This document shows, in pieces, positions 14,707 through 21,347 of a stretch of DNA of 21,347 nucleotides. Source of the DNA: JBAPRR01 sp049281195 (lineage in GTDB: Bacteria > Actinomycetota > Acidimicrobiia > Acidimicrobiales > CAVXTF01). Each line of letters opens with the position of its first letter. Within the stretch, counting starts at the first letter, position 1. The notes below the pieces were generated by a model that did no database searches, was not told the DNA's origin, and was given only the letters and a program-made list of their open reading frames with translations. The stretch spans positions 1 through 21,347 of the forward strand of contig JBAPRR010000206.1 of the NCBI GenBank assembly GCA_049281195.1. The letters run 5' to 3'. The position numbers and the translations under genes are program-made.

Positions 14707-16903
14707 GACTGAGGTCGAAAGCGGTCCAATGTCCGCAACGACGCTACGTCAACTACGTGACCTCGATCCAGAGGAGTTCAAGCAGACGTATTCGTGCGAT
14801 CGTTTCACCTCGAGTGTTTTGAGGAGTCGCTTCGAGTACGTCATCGACCACGTATGCAGTCAGCTGCTCGGCACCGCCTTCTCCCCGATAATCAGGGATT
14901 TCAACGACTTCTCGGCGACACTCTCAGGCGGTCCGCAACTCGGTTATGCACTACCTGCGGTAGCCAAGACCCTTGCAGTCTTCTATGGATCGATGCGCGA
15001 CGCAGTGGCCAACTCGATCGAGGAGTTCGGAGCTGAAAATCTCCGACCCGGTGACCTCCTCATCTCCAACGATCCTTACCGAAACGGGACGCACGTGAAC
15101 GACATGTGCTTCCTGCGTCCGATCTTCTTCGACGACGAGCTTGTGAGCGTGCTCACTTTGCGCGCTCACATGATGGACATCGGGGGGATCGTCCCCGGTG
15201 GCTTCTCCGGCATGAAACACAATGTTTACGAGACAGGTCTGGTGGTCCCCCCGACCCTTCTCTACCGTGAAGATCGGCCGATACGGTCCACGTTCGCCTT
15301 GATATTCGACAATTCCCGCTACGGCGAGTTCCTCCTACCGGACATCCAAAGCATCTTCCAGTCGTTGCGCCTCGGTGAACGGTTGCTGCACGAGACGATC
15401 GGCCGGTACGGCCTGCAGGCTTACTTCGGCGCGATGCGTTACGCATGCGATGCGTCTGCTGAGCACGCCGGAAATGCCTTGGCGTCGATACCCGACGGGG
15501 TCTACGGCGGGAGCGACCTGATTGACTGCGACGGGATCGACGCTTCGCCAAGTTATGAAGTGCGGGTCACATTTACGAAGCGAGGTCGAAGGGCCGAAGT
15601 CGACTTCAGCGGCACATCTTCGCAAGCAAGGACCGCGGTCAACTGTGCTTGGCCCGACATCAAGGCTCTGGTCGCCATCGCACTGAAATTTCTCGTCGAT
15701 CCCGAGACGCCTTTTACCTCTGCGGCGCTGCGCGACGTCGACATCGTCCTCCCGCCGCGCACCGTCACCAATGCAGAACCCCCCGATGGCGCGATCATGC
15801 TCTATTGGGAACCCATAGCGAGCGGCTTCCTGGCGATGATGCGTGCACTCGAGGAGGCTCTGGGCGATCAGGCAATGGCGGGGGACACTCGGGCTTTCAC
15901 CCACTCTGCAGTGGGAGTGAATGCCGACGGGACGCCCTGGGCGTCGAAGATAAATCCTTCCGGTGGCTGGGGAGCCAACCATGCGGGCGACGCCGACAGC
16001 GGCCAACTCGCGTACTACATGAACTACCTCGACCCTCCAGTGGAGGCGCTCGAGGCCGCGGCGCCGGTGTTACTCCTGAGAAAGGAGTACGCGACGGATT
16101 CCGCTGGAGCCGGTTACAACCGTGGGGGAGCCGGCATCGTCAAGGACACTTACTGGTTCACTGAATCCGAGCACCAGGTCTGTGCCCCCAAGGTCAAGTC
16201 ACCTAGCGGACAGGGCGTTAGAGGCGGTGGCGACGGAGGCCTGGCCTCATTCCACATCTGGGAAGACGAACCGCTCACCGGCGACCTTCTCAGGTTGCCT
16301 CTGCACGGTCCGGTTTACCGGCGGTCCACTCCTGTAACCGGGATGATCGATCCGGAAACGCTCGAGCCGGCTGCCGACGGCGAATACAGGCATTGGGGCG
16401 CGCGTCCGTCGTGGAAGGCGTGCGCGGGCTCCGTGTTGCGCTTCAGGTCCTGCGCCGGAGGAGGATGGTCGGATCCACTCGATCGTGAGGCCGAGCGCGT
16501 TGTACGCGATGTCCGCGACGGTTATTTCACGCTTGGCGCAGCGCAAGCCCGATACGGCGTCGTGATCACCGGGGATCCAGAAAACGATCCCGAAGGCCTC
16601 GCACTCGACCCAGGAGCAACCTCTTCCCTTCGCCAGGCCATGCGGGCACAAACGCCGGTTGAACTACCGCGACCGTCTCGCAGCGAAGTGGCTCCAACCG
16701 TCTCGGTTGAGCGCGAGCCGGTTGCCGGGGTTTGTGCCGAGTGCGGATCCGAATCCATCGCGCAATATCAAGTCCTGGCCGCCGACGGATGGGCCGTGGT
16801 TAGAAAGTGCCAGCACTGTTTGGCGTCGGTCAGTCGCGTCCCATGGCGCCGGCTCGGCTACATCCACTTGATCGAGGACGACTTTTTCGACGGCGCCACC
16901 TAG
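14687..16903 (+). CDS. HydB-type subunit with C-terminal zinc-ribbon extension
   Basis: The partner of the preceding HydA, 738 residues from GTG 14687 (GGAG 6 bases upstream, 20-base overlap with hydA); ATG 14729 is an alternative. The first ~600 residues are a HydB domain, including GDLLISNDPYRNGTH (122-136), VSVLTLRAHMMDIGG and RGGGDGG. HydB domains carry the substrate site for ATP-dependent hydrolysis or carboxylation. A C-terminal extension follows, with a proline-rich linker and a zinc-ribbon pattern: C683-x2-C686-x21-C708-x2-C711. Acetone and acetophenone carboxylases have a separate small zinc-binding subunit, so this may be a fused equivalent, but I cannot show homology. Its TAG shares CTAG with the stop of the convergent SDR. 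Family secure; role of the tail is inference. Confidence 0.9.
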   Translation: MSYTFPETEVESGPMSATTLRQLRDLDPEEFKQTYSCDRFTSSVLRSRFEYVIDHVCSQLLGTAFSPIIRDFNDFSATLSGGPQLGYALPAVAKTLAVFYGSMRDAVANSIEEFGAENLRPGDLLISNDPYRNGTHVNDMCFLRPIFFDDELVSVLTLRAHMMDIGGIVPGGFSGMKHNVYETGLVVPPTLLYREDRPIRSTFALIFDNSRYGEFLLPDIQSIFQSLRLGERLLHETIGRYGLQAYFGAMRYACDASAEHAGNALASIPDGVYGGSDLIDCDGIDASPSYEVRVTFTKRGRRAEVDFSGTSSQARTAVNCAWPDIKALVAIALKFLVDPETPFTSAALRDVDIVLPPRTVTNAEPPDGAIMLYWEPIASGFLAMMRALEEALGDQAMAGDTRAFTHSAVGVNADGTPWASKINPSGGWGANHAGDADSGQLAYYMNYLDPPVEALEAAAPVLLLRKEYATDSAGAGYNRGGAGIVKDTYWFTESEHQVCAPKVKSPSGQGVRGGGDGGLASFHIWEDEPLTGDLLRLPLHGPVYRRSTPVTGMIDPETLEPAADGEYRHWGARPSWKACAGSVLRFRSCAGGGWSDPLDREAERVVRDVRDGYFTLGAAQARYGVVITGDPENDPEGLALDPGATSSLRQAMRAQTPVELPRPSRSEVAPTVSVEREPVAGVCAECGSESIAQYQVLAADGWAVVRKCQHCLASVSRVPWRRLGYIHLIEDDFFDGAT

Positions 16904-17853
16904 ACGGACTCCGAGGAATGCCGGGCGAGCTCAAAGTTGACTTCGTCGGCGACCGACATCGGGTACCTGTAGTCCTCGTGCGAAGAGATTTCGTCCCAGT
17001 GCCGACCGAGCTCCGTTGGAGAGGGTGGTACAGAACCGTCACCGCTGCGCCACCCGGAGCTGAGTGCAAAGTGCACCTGCGCGTAGCGGCCGCCAACGGC
17101 GGAGTAGATCCCGTGGGTGGACTGGCAGAGCGGACTTGCCAGATAGGCGACCAAGGGTGCAACGAATACCGGCGTGTAACGAGGATTATTGGATAGATCT
17201 CCCACCCATCCGGCTCCACCACCGTCTGGCGAGACCGGTGCTCGCGCGGCAATGTCAGTCTGCGCGACCGGGAGCACCGCGTTCGCAAGCACTCCCACCT
17301 CGGCGCCCTCGAGCGCTACCACGTTCATCAAACCGATCACAGCGCACTTGGCCGAAGCGTAAGCCACGCCCATCTGCCTTCCGAAGACACCGGAAGCAGA
17401 AGACGTGAAGACGAATCGGCCGTAGCCGTTCGCGGCCATGTGCGGAAATGCTCGTTGCGAAATGAGGTACGCCCCTTCGAGGTGGATGGCCAGCTGGTCT
17501 CTCAACAGCTGGTAGGGCGTATCCACGAAAGACGTCCCGTGGGTGGTGCCGGCGTTGTTTATAACTGCGTCCAGTTTCCCGAAGACGTGAAGAGCGACGT
17601 CCACTACCTGCGGCGCGAGATTATGGTCGGAGACGGACGTTCCGTCTGCGACAGCTCGTCCGCCTGCGGAAGTGATCTCGCCGACCACTGCTTCTGCTGC
17701 AGACATGTTTATGTCGTTCACGACGACACTGGCTCCGAGGCGGCTGGCCAACAGGGCGTATGCGCGACCGAGCCCTGCTCCCGCACCGGTCACTATGACC
17801 GAGCGGTCTGCAAGAATCCGCTCCCGCTCCCGCTCCGTGGCGTCGTGGTTCAT
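16900..17853 (-). CDS. Short-chain dehydrogenase/reductase (MFE-2-like)
   Basis: A 317-residue SDR, an NAD(P)-dependent oxidoreductase. It has the cofactor motif TGAGAGLG (22-29), NNAG (99-102), catalytic Ser152 in TSSASG, and Y165-x3-K169 in YASAK. The GLG form and the long C-terminal tail (about 60 residues past the classical end) resemble the (3R)-hydroxyacyl-CoA dehydrogenase domain of multifunctional enzyme type 2, so a hydroxyacyl-CoA or secondary alcohol is a likely substrate. Start ATG has AAGGA about 9 bases upstream on the minus strand. It is transcribed away from the aldehyde dehydrogenase; the operator at 17967-17979 lies between the two. Its stop overlaps the stop of HydB, leaving no room for a terminator. 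Confidence 0.92.
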   Translation of the reverse strand: MNHDATERERERILADRSVIVTGAGAGLGRAYALLASRLGASVVVNDINMSAAEAVVGEITSAGGRAVADGTSVSDHNLAPQVVDVALHVFGKLDAVINNAGTTHGTSFVDTPYQLLRDQLAIHLEGAYLISQRAFPHMAANGYGRFVFTSSASGVFGRQMGVAYASAKCAVIGLMNVVALEGAEVGVLANAVLPVAQTDIAARAPVSPDGGGAGWVGDLSNNPRYTPVFVAPLVAYLASPLCQSTHGIYSAVGGRYAQVHFALSSGWRSGDGSVPPSPTELGRHWDEISSHEDYRYPMSVADEVNFELARHSSESV

Positions 17854-17966
17854 GTGACCGGATCCTTTCCAGTTGGAAGAGGGGCCAAAGCCGGCGATCC
17901 GGGTCCAGTCACGGTTCGTACGCGCCTGAACGCCTTGAAGCGGGCCCTTCCCGACTGAGGTTCTCG

Positions 17967-17979
17967 TGATATTTTATCG
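17967..17979. promoter_or_regulatory. Operator/-10 element in the divergent SDR-aldehyde dehydrogenase region
   Basis: TGATATTTTATCG fits GATAWNWTATC perfectly. Its symmetry gives a -10 hexamer on both strands: TATTTT (17970-17975) toward the aldehyde dehydrogenase and TAAAAT (17976-17971) toward the SDR. One site could therefore serve both genes, with leaders of about 73 and 110 bases. The rest of the 201-base gap (17854-18054) shows no second copy, terminator or ORF that I can support. Confidence 0.66.
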
Positions 17980-18054
17980 CGAGTTCGCTTCGAGAGCAGA
18001 TGAATTGCCCGCCAGGACGTGGCAACAAGGACTGGACGAAGGAGAGCAACATCA

Positions 18055-19509
18055 ATGATCTCCCGCGATTGTTTCTTCGTCGGTGGCGGCTGGGTCACCC
18101 CCGAGAGCTCTGAGATGCTCGATGTCATCTCTCCGACGACTGAGCTGCCGGTGGGCAGGGTTGCGGCAAGCACCGACGCCGACATGGATCGTGCGGTCGC
18201 CGCGGCTCGAAGTGCCTTCGAGGACGGCCCGTGGCCTCACATGAGCGTCAAGGAAAGAGGGGAATTCCTCCTTGGAATAAGCGAGCAGTTGAAGCCACGC
18301 GCAGAAGAGCTTGCTCGGCTGCAGGTTGATGAGATGGGTTCCCCCTACACCTTCATCCGAGCGGTGACTGACGCAACTCTCGGTGACAGGATCGCACACG
18401 AGGTCGGCTCGGCCCTTGACATAAGCCAGCGCGAGATCCGTGACGGGGTTGCCGGCAAGGTCGTCGTGTTCAGGGACCCGATTGGTGCCGTCGCCGGCAT
18501 CATTCCCTGGAACGCCCCTCTCTACCTGGTATTCGGAAAGATGCTCCCTGCGCTTCTAACCGGGTGCACGATCGTGATCAAGCCTGCTCCGGAGACTCCC
18601 TTGTCCGCGTACCCGGTGGCGGAGGCGGCGATGGAGGTCGGGCTGCCTACTGGCGTTCTGAACATCGTTCCCGGCGGACGCGAGGTGGGAGAACACCTTG
18701 TGTGCCATCCCGGGGTCGACAGGGTTGCTTTCACCGGCAGCAGTGCAGCAGGCGCCCGTATTGCATCGCTTTGCGGGGAGCGACTGAAGAGCGTTTCGCT
18801 CGAGCTCGGTGGCAAGTCGGCGGCAATCGTGCTCGACGACGCGGACTTCGACAGAGACGTACCCATGCTCGTCGGTTGTTCGATGCCGAACACCGGGCAG
18901 GTATGCGTGGCGACGACGCGGATACTTGTGTCGCGCGAACGTTCAGACGAGCTGGTCGATCGTCTCGTCTCGTCGGTCGCCGGAATGAAGGTCGGTGATC
19001 CGCACGAGGCCGACACCGCGTTCGGGCCACTCGTCGCATCGCGTCAGCGAGATCGCGTGGAGAACTACATCACTCTCGGAAAAGAGCAGGGAGCCAAGAT
19101 TGTTCTCGGCGGTGGTCGACCCGAGAACATGCCGTCGGGTTGGTTCGTCGAACCTACGATCTTCACAGAGGTCGACAACTCCATGACGATCGCTCGCGAG
19201 GAGATCTTCGGTCCTGTCGTTTGTGTCATCGAGTACTGCGATGTGAACGAGGCCATTTCGATCGCCAACGACTCGGAATACGGATTGGGTGGCGCAATCT
19301 TCACGAGCGACCCCGCGAAGGGGCTCGAAGTGGCATCGCAGGTCGTGACGGGGTCGTTGCAGGTGAACAACGCCCCGCCGGCGGGAGGTGGAGGCCCGTT
19401 CGGCGGTGTCAAGCGATCCGGGATCGGGAAGGAATTCGGTCCTGAAGGCTTCGACGGTTACTTCAACATCAAGTCGGTCGCGCTACCTTCTGAGTTCGTC
19501 CCGTCTTGA
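18055..19509 (+). CDS. NAD(P)-dependent aldehyde dehydrogenase
   Basis: A 484-residue aldehyde dehydrogenase oxidising an aldehyde to its acid (or to a CoA ester in some branches). All hallmarks are present: PWN (151-153), the cofactor turn FTGS (226-229), the general base Glu250 in LELGGKS, nucleophile Cys284 in GQVC, and the EEIFGPV motif followed by GGPFGGVKRSGIG. ATG 18055 is preferred over GTG 18019 because AAGGAG lies 10 bases upstream and the family N-terminus (FFVGGGWV) follows directly; the longer form would add a basic, unrelated 12-residue lead. It probably oxidises an aldehyde formed by the ADH or SDR steps. Likely controlled by the shared operator at 17967. The substrate is unknown. 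Confidence 0.95.
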   Translation: MISRDCFFVGGGWVTPESSEMLDVISPTTELPVGRVAASTDADMDRAVAAARSAFEDGPWPHMSVKERGEFLLGISEQLKPRAEELARLQVDEMGSPYTFIRAVTDATLGDRIAHEVGSALDISQREIRDGVAGKVVVFRDPIGAVAGIIPWNAPLYLVFGKMLPALLTGCTIVIKPAPETPLSAYPVAEAAMEVGLPTGVLNIVPGGREVGEHLVCHPGVDRVAFTGSSAAGARIASLCGERLKSVSLELGGKSAAIVLDDADFDRDVPMLVGCSMPNTGQVCVATTRILVSRERSDELVDRLVSSVAGMKVGDPHEADTAFGPLVASRQRDRVENYITLGKEQGAKIVLGGGRPENMPSGWFVEPTIFTEVDNSMTIAREEIFGPVVCVIEYCDVNEAISIANDSEYGLGGAIFTSDPAKGLEVASQVVTGSLQVNNAPPAGGGGPFGGVKRSGIGKEFGPEGFDGYFNIKSVALPSEFVPS

Positions 19510-19521
19510 ACTCGGCGTGTT

Positions 19522-19689
19522 CTAAGCGGATTCGTAGTCCACCTTCAGAACCGATTCGCTCAGCTTGACTATCTCTCAGCCGCAGCCCCGTGTTCGGGAT
19601 TCTTGAGGTACTCCGACAAAGCGTCGCGGTCGGCCAGCCTCCGATCGTCCTTCGTCCCTCAACTTGAACATCACCACGTGTACGACCAC
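19522..19689 (-). pseudogene. Decayed Dabb (stress-responsive alpha/beta-barrel) domain gene
   Basis: The 227-base gap between the aldehyde dehydrogenase and the SDR holds broken remains of a small gene on the minus strand. GTG 19689, with AGGGGAGAG upstream, starts VVHVVMFKLRDEG, the typical first strand of Dabb proteins. A second frame (about 19643-19572) gives LADRDALSEYLKNPEH, the typical second-half helix, then a stop. The first frame resumes at 19575-19522 with IVKLSESVLKVDYESA and a stop, matching the Dabb end (VDYE). Intact members have about 95-105 residues; only 56 codons remain, so about 40 residues are missing in the middle, plus compensating frameshifts. It starts 47 bases past the SDR stop, as an operon member would. 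It cannot make a complete Dabb fold. Confidence 0.7.
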
Positions 19690-19736
19690 TACTGAGCTCT
19701 CTCCCCTGGTTTCGGCAGGCGCTAATGACTGCCGGG

Positions 19737-20513
19737 TCAGGCGCAGCTCCAGCCGCTGTCGACCGGAAGAGCGATTCCGGTGACGCGGGCCGAAGCAGGC
19801 GAGGCCAGGTACAACGCCGCCTGCGCCACGTCCTGCGGACGTCCGTAACCAAGAAGGTGGCGGCGTTCCATCTCCTCGCTGCCGAGACCGTCAACGAGGA
19901 GCTTCTCCACCCGGGGCGTCGTCGTCACTCCCGGAGCTACAGCGTTCACCCGGATTCCGTACGCGGCGTAATCAACCGCCATCGCCCTTGTGAGAGCGAG
20001 GATGCCGCCTTTCGCCGCGGTGTATGCGGTCCGATTCGCGATTCCCGTCAGCGCCACTGTTGAAGCCGTGTTGATGATGACCCCGCTCCTGCGATCGATC
20101 ATCCCCGGCAGGATGGCCCGACTTACGTTCACGGTGCCCGCCAAGTCGACCTCGATGCTCCTCCAGAACTCCGCCAGGTCCAACTGGTGGACTGGTGCAT
20201 CTGCAGCTGATGAGCCGCCGGCATTGTTGTAGAGCACGTCGACCTTTCCGACCGAGTGTGCGATCGCGGCTGCGACCTCAACTGCGGAATCGGGCGACGT
20301 GACGTCGAGAAAGAGGTAGTCCGCTGCGCCCCCATCGGCTGTGATCTCTTCAACGGTCGACTCGGCAGCTGCCTGGTCGACGTCGAGAACGAAGACGTGG
20401 GCGCCTACCGACGCAAAGAGAACCGCCGCGGATCGCCCAATGCCAGAACCGGCTCCGGTGATGGCCGCCACGTGTCCCTCGAGGTCCTGCCGTCCCAAAG
20501 AAGCTGTGCCCAC
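19737..20513 (-). CDS. Classical short-chain dehydrogenase/reductase
   Basis: A 258-residue classical SDR with TGAGSGIG (19-26), an Asp45 after the second strand suggesting NAD(H) preference (VLDVD), NNAG (96-99), Ser151 in NTAST, and Y164-x3-K168 in YTAAK. The end ARVTGIALPVDSGWSCA is the usual SDR C-terminus. Members interconvert alcohols and ketones, often on cyclic or acyl substrates. Start GTG 20513 lies 6 bases after the stop of the amidohydrolase, so the two are one transcript; the ribosome-binding site is weak (AAGAGA), consistent with coupling. No copy of the shared palindrome precedes this operon inside the window, so its control is unknown. Confidence 0.93.
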   Translation of the reverse strand: MGTASLGRQDLEGHVAAITGAGSGIGRSAAVLFASVGAHVFVLDVDQAAAESTVEEITADGGAADYLFLDVTSPDSAVEVAAAIAHSVGKVDVLYNNAGGSSAADAPVHQLDLAEFWRSIEVDLAGTVNVSRAILPGMIDRRSGVIINTASTVALTGIANRTAYTAAKGGILALTRAMAVDYAAYGIRVNAVAPGVTTTPRVEKLLVDGLGSEEMERRHLLGYGRPQDVAQAALYLASPASARVTGIALPVDSGWSCA

Positions 20514-20519
20514 TTTCTC

Positions 20520-21347
20520 TTAGACGGGGAGCGGTTCGCGTCCCACGGCTGCGTGTGGATTGGTGGCCAGCTCATCTCGCCATGCCACTACTTCGGGGGA
20601 GTCCACGAGCGCCGCGTCCGCCATCTTCCAGCCGAAGATCTTCTCGGCGTTGCCGTGGGTGACTGCCTCGACGACGTCGTTGGGAATACCTCTGAGAAGC
20701 TCGGAGAAGGCAGCCTGAACGACGGGATAGGTCGTGTCGGAGTGGGGATAGTCCGTTTCGGAAAGGATCCGGTCGTTCCCGATGAGGTCGTGGAACGACA
20801 GACCGACGGGCTCTTCGACCATGCACACGTACATGTTCCGGCGAAATATCTCTGAGGGCTTGAGCGCACGCGAGTACACCTCGGCCCAGCCGCTCTGGCG
20901 AGCGGTCGAGCGATCGGCGCGTTCCAAGAACGAGGGGACCCACCCAATCCCTGCTTCTGAGAAGACGATCTTGATGTCGGGAAACTTGTGGCATACCGGA
21001 CTGAGAATGAGGTCGATCATCGAGGCCATCGCCGTGAAGGGAGCGATTACGAGCCGCCCGACCTCCGGTGAAAGAGGGTCGTTCAGGGGCGAGATGAAAC
21101 CTCCAGAGCCGATGTGGAGGCACATCGGGATTCCGGCATCATGCAGCACGGACCAGATCGGATCCCAGGCGTCGCTGTGGAAGCTCGGGAGCCCTTCTGA
21201 AACGGGCCGGTCGACGAATGCGAGTGCGCGTGCTCCTTTGCCGATGCACCTTTCGATTTCGGAAGCCGCCAGGCGAGGGTCCCAGGCCTGACAGATCACC
21301 ATCGGGACGTAGAGTCCATCCGGGCCTGATGGGCACCACTCATCGAG
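20520..21347 (-). CDS. Amidohydrolase-2 family (ACMSD-like) metal-dependent hydrolase, N-terminus off the edge
   Basis: The minus-strand frame stays open to the right edge, giving 275 visible residues with no need to start at the internal ATG 21302: the residues before it (EWCPSGPDGLYVP) already fit the family. Characteristic pieces are WDPRLAASEIERC, the strand PMCLHIGSGG with a metal-ligand His, VFSEAGIGWVPSFLERAD, and SETDYPHSDTTYP with the catalytic Asp. This TIM-barrel family includes decarboxylases (ACMSD, resorcylate types) and hydrolases of C-C or ring bonds; many actinobacterial members are uncharacterised. The N-terminal HxH motif lies outside the window. It heads, or lies near the head of, the operon continuing into the SDR and the broken Dabb gene. 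Confidence 0.88.
   Translation of the reverse strand, partial: LDEWCPSGPDGLYVPMVICQAWDPRLAASEIERCIGKGARALAFVDRPVSEGLPSFHSDAWDPIWSVLHDAGIPMCLHIGSGGFISPLNDPLSPEVGRLVIAPFTAMASMIDLILSPVCHKFPDIKIVFSEAGIGWVPSFLERADRSTARQSGWAEVYSRALKPSEIFRRNMYVCMVEEPVGLSFHDLIGNDRILSETDYPHSDTTYPVVQAAFSELLRGIPNDVVEAVTHGNAEKIFGWKMADAALVDSPEVVAWRDELATNPHAAVGREPLPV

Noticed and set aside
12685..16903. Naming HydA/HydB an acetone carboxylase or hydantoinase
   Set aside because: The family covers both ATP-dependent hydrolases and carboxylases, and sequence reading alone does not settle which; only a family-level name is justified.
18019..18054. Longer aldehyde dehydrogenase start at GTG 18019
   Set aside because: It would add a basic 12-residue lead unlike the family and has no well-spaced ribosome-binding site, whereas ATG 18055 has AAGGAG upstream.
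19510..19736. Rho-independent terminator between the convergent aldehyde dehydrogenase and SDR genes
   Set aside because: I see no strong GC hairpin followed by a T-run; the sequence is better explained as the remains of a Dabb gene.
1..21347. CRISPR arrays, insertion sequences, toxin-antitoxin or phage genes, tRNA or rRNA
   Set aside because: No regular repeats, transposase motifs, terminal inverted repeats, tRNA-like cloverleaf or rRNA sequence were seen; genes fill almost the whole window.

Overview
The window is high-GC, gene-dense DNA with frequent GTG and TTG starts, actinobacterial-type -10 boxes (one probably driving a leaderless mRNA), and protein families typical of Actinomycetota. 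An acidimicrobiia-like or other environmental actinobacterium is the best guess, but I see no taxonomic marker such as rRNA or a housekeeping gene. No mobile element, tRNA, rRNA or CRISPR array is visible.

Layout: (1) 1-375, the C-terminal end of a zinc-type alcohol dehydrogenase cut by the window edge. (2) 477-4503 (+), an operon of thiolase, enoyl-CoA hydratase-family protein, and the large and small subunits of a B12-dependent acyl-CoA mutase. (3) 4605-5297 (+), a GntR/FCD repressor with its own promoter and a tiny overlapping upstream ORF. (4) 5347-10875 (+), an operon of SCP-x-type thiolase, acyl-CoA synthetase, Baeyer-Villiger-type flavin monooxygenase and CaiB-type CoA-transferase. (5) 10921-16903 (+), an operon of D-aminoacylase-family amidohydrolase and a HydA/HydB pair resembling ATP-dependent carboxylase/hydrolase subunits, the HydB carrying a C-terminal zinc-ribbon extension. 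(6) A divergent pair: SDR on the minus strand (16900-17853) and aldehyde dehydrogenase on the plus strand (18055-19509). (7) A minus-strand operon entering from the right edge: amidohydrolase-2 family protein (partial), SDR, and a decayed Dabb-domain gene (19522-19689).

The main finding is a perfect shared element, GATAW-N-WTATC. I found it six times, only between genes: twice before the first thiolase, and once each before the GntR gene, the SCP-x thiolase, the amidohydrolase, and in the SDR/aldehyde dehydrogenase divergent region. Its centre (TAWNWT) is itself a -10 hexamer, so operator and promoter appear to be one element. One copy lies in the regulator's own promoter, so the simplest reading is an autoregulated FCD-GntR regulon covering essentially the whole locus.

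The gene set reads as a catabolic pathway for a carbonyl-containing, probably branched or cyclic, organic compound. It offers CoA activation (synthetase, CoA-transferase), oxygenation (BVMO), redox steps (ADH, SDRs, ALDH), an ATP-dependent ketone carboxylation or ring-hydrolysis step (HydA/HydB), carbon-skeleton rearrangement (mutase) and thiolysis. The substrate cannot be read from the sequence. The mutase active site is a mosaic unlike methylmalonyl-, isobutyryl- or 2-hydroxyisobutyryl-CoA mutases as I recall them, so the pathway may be undescribed.
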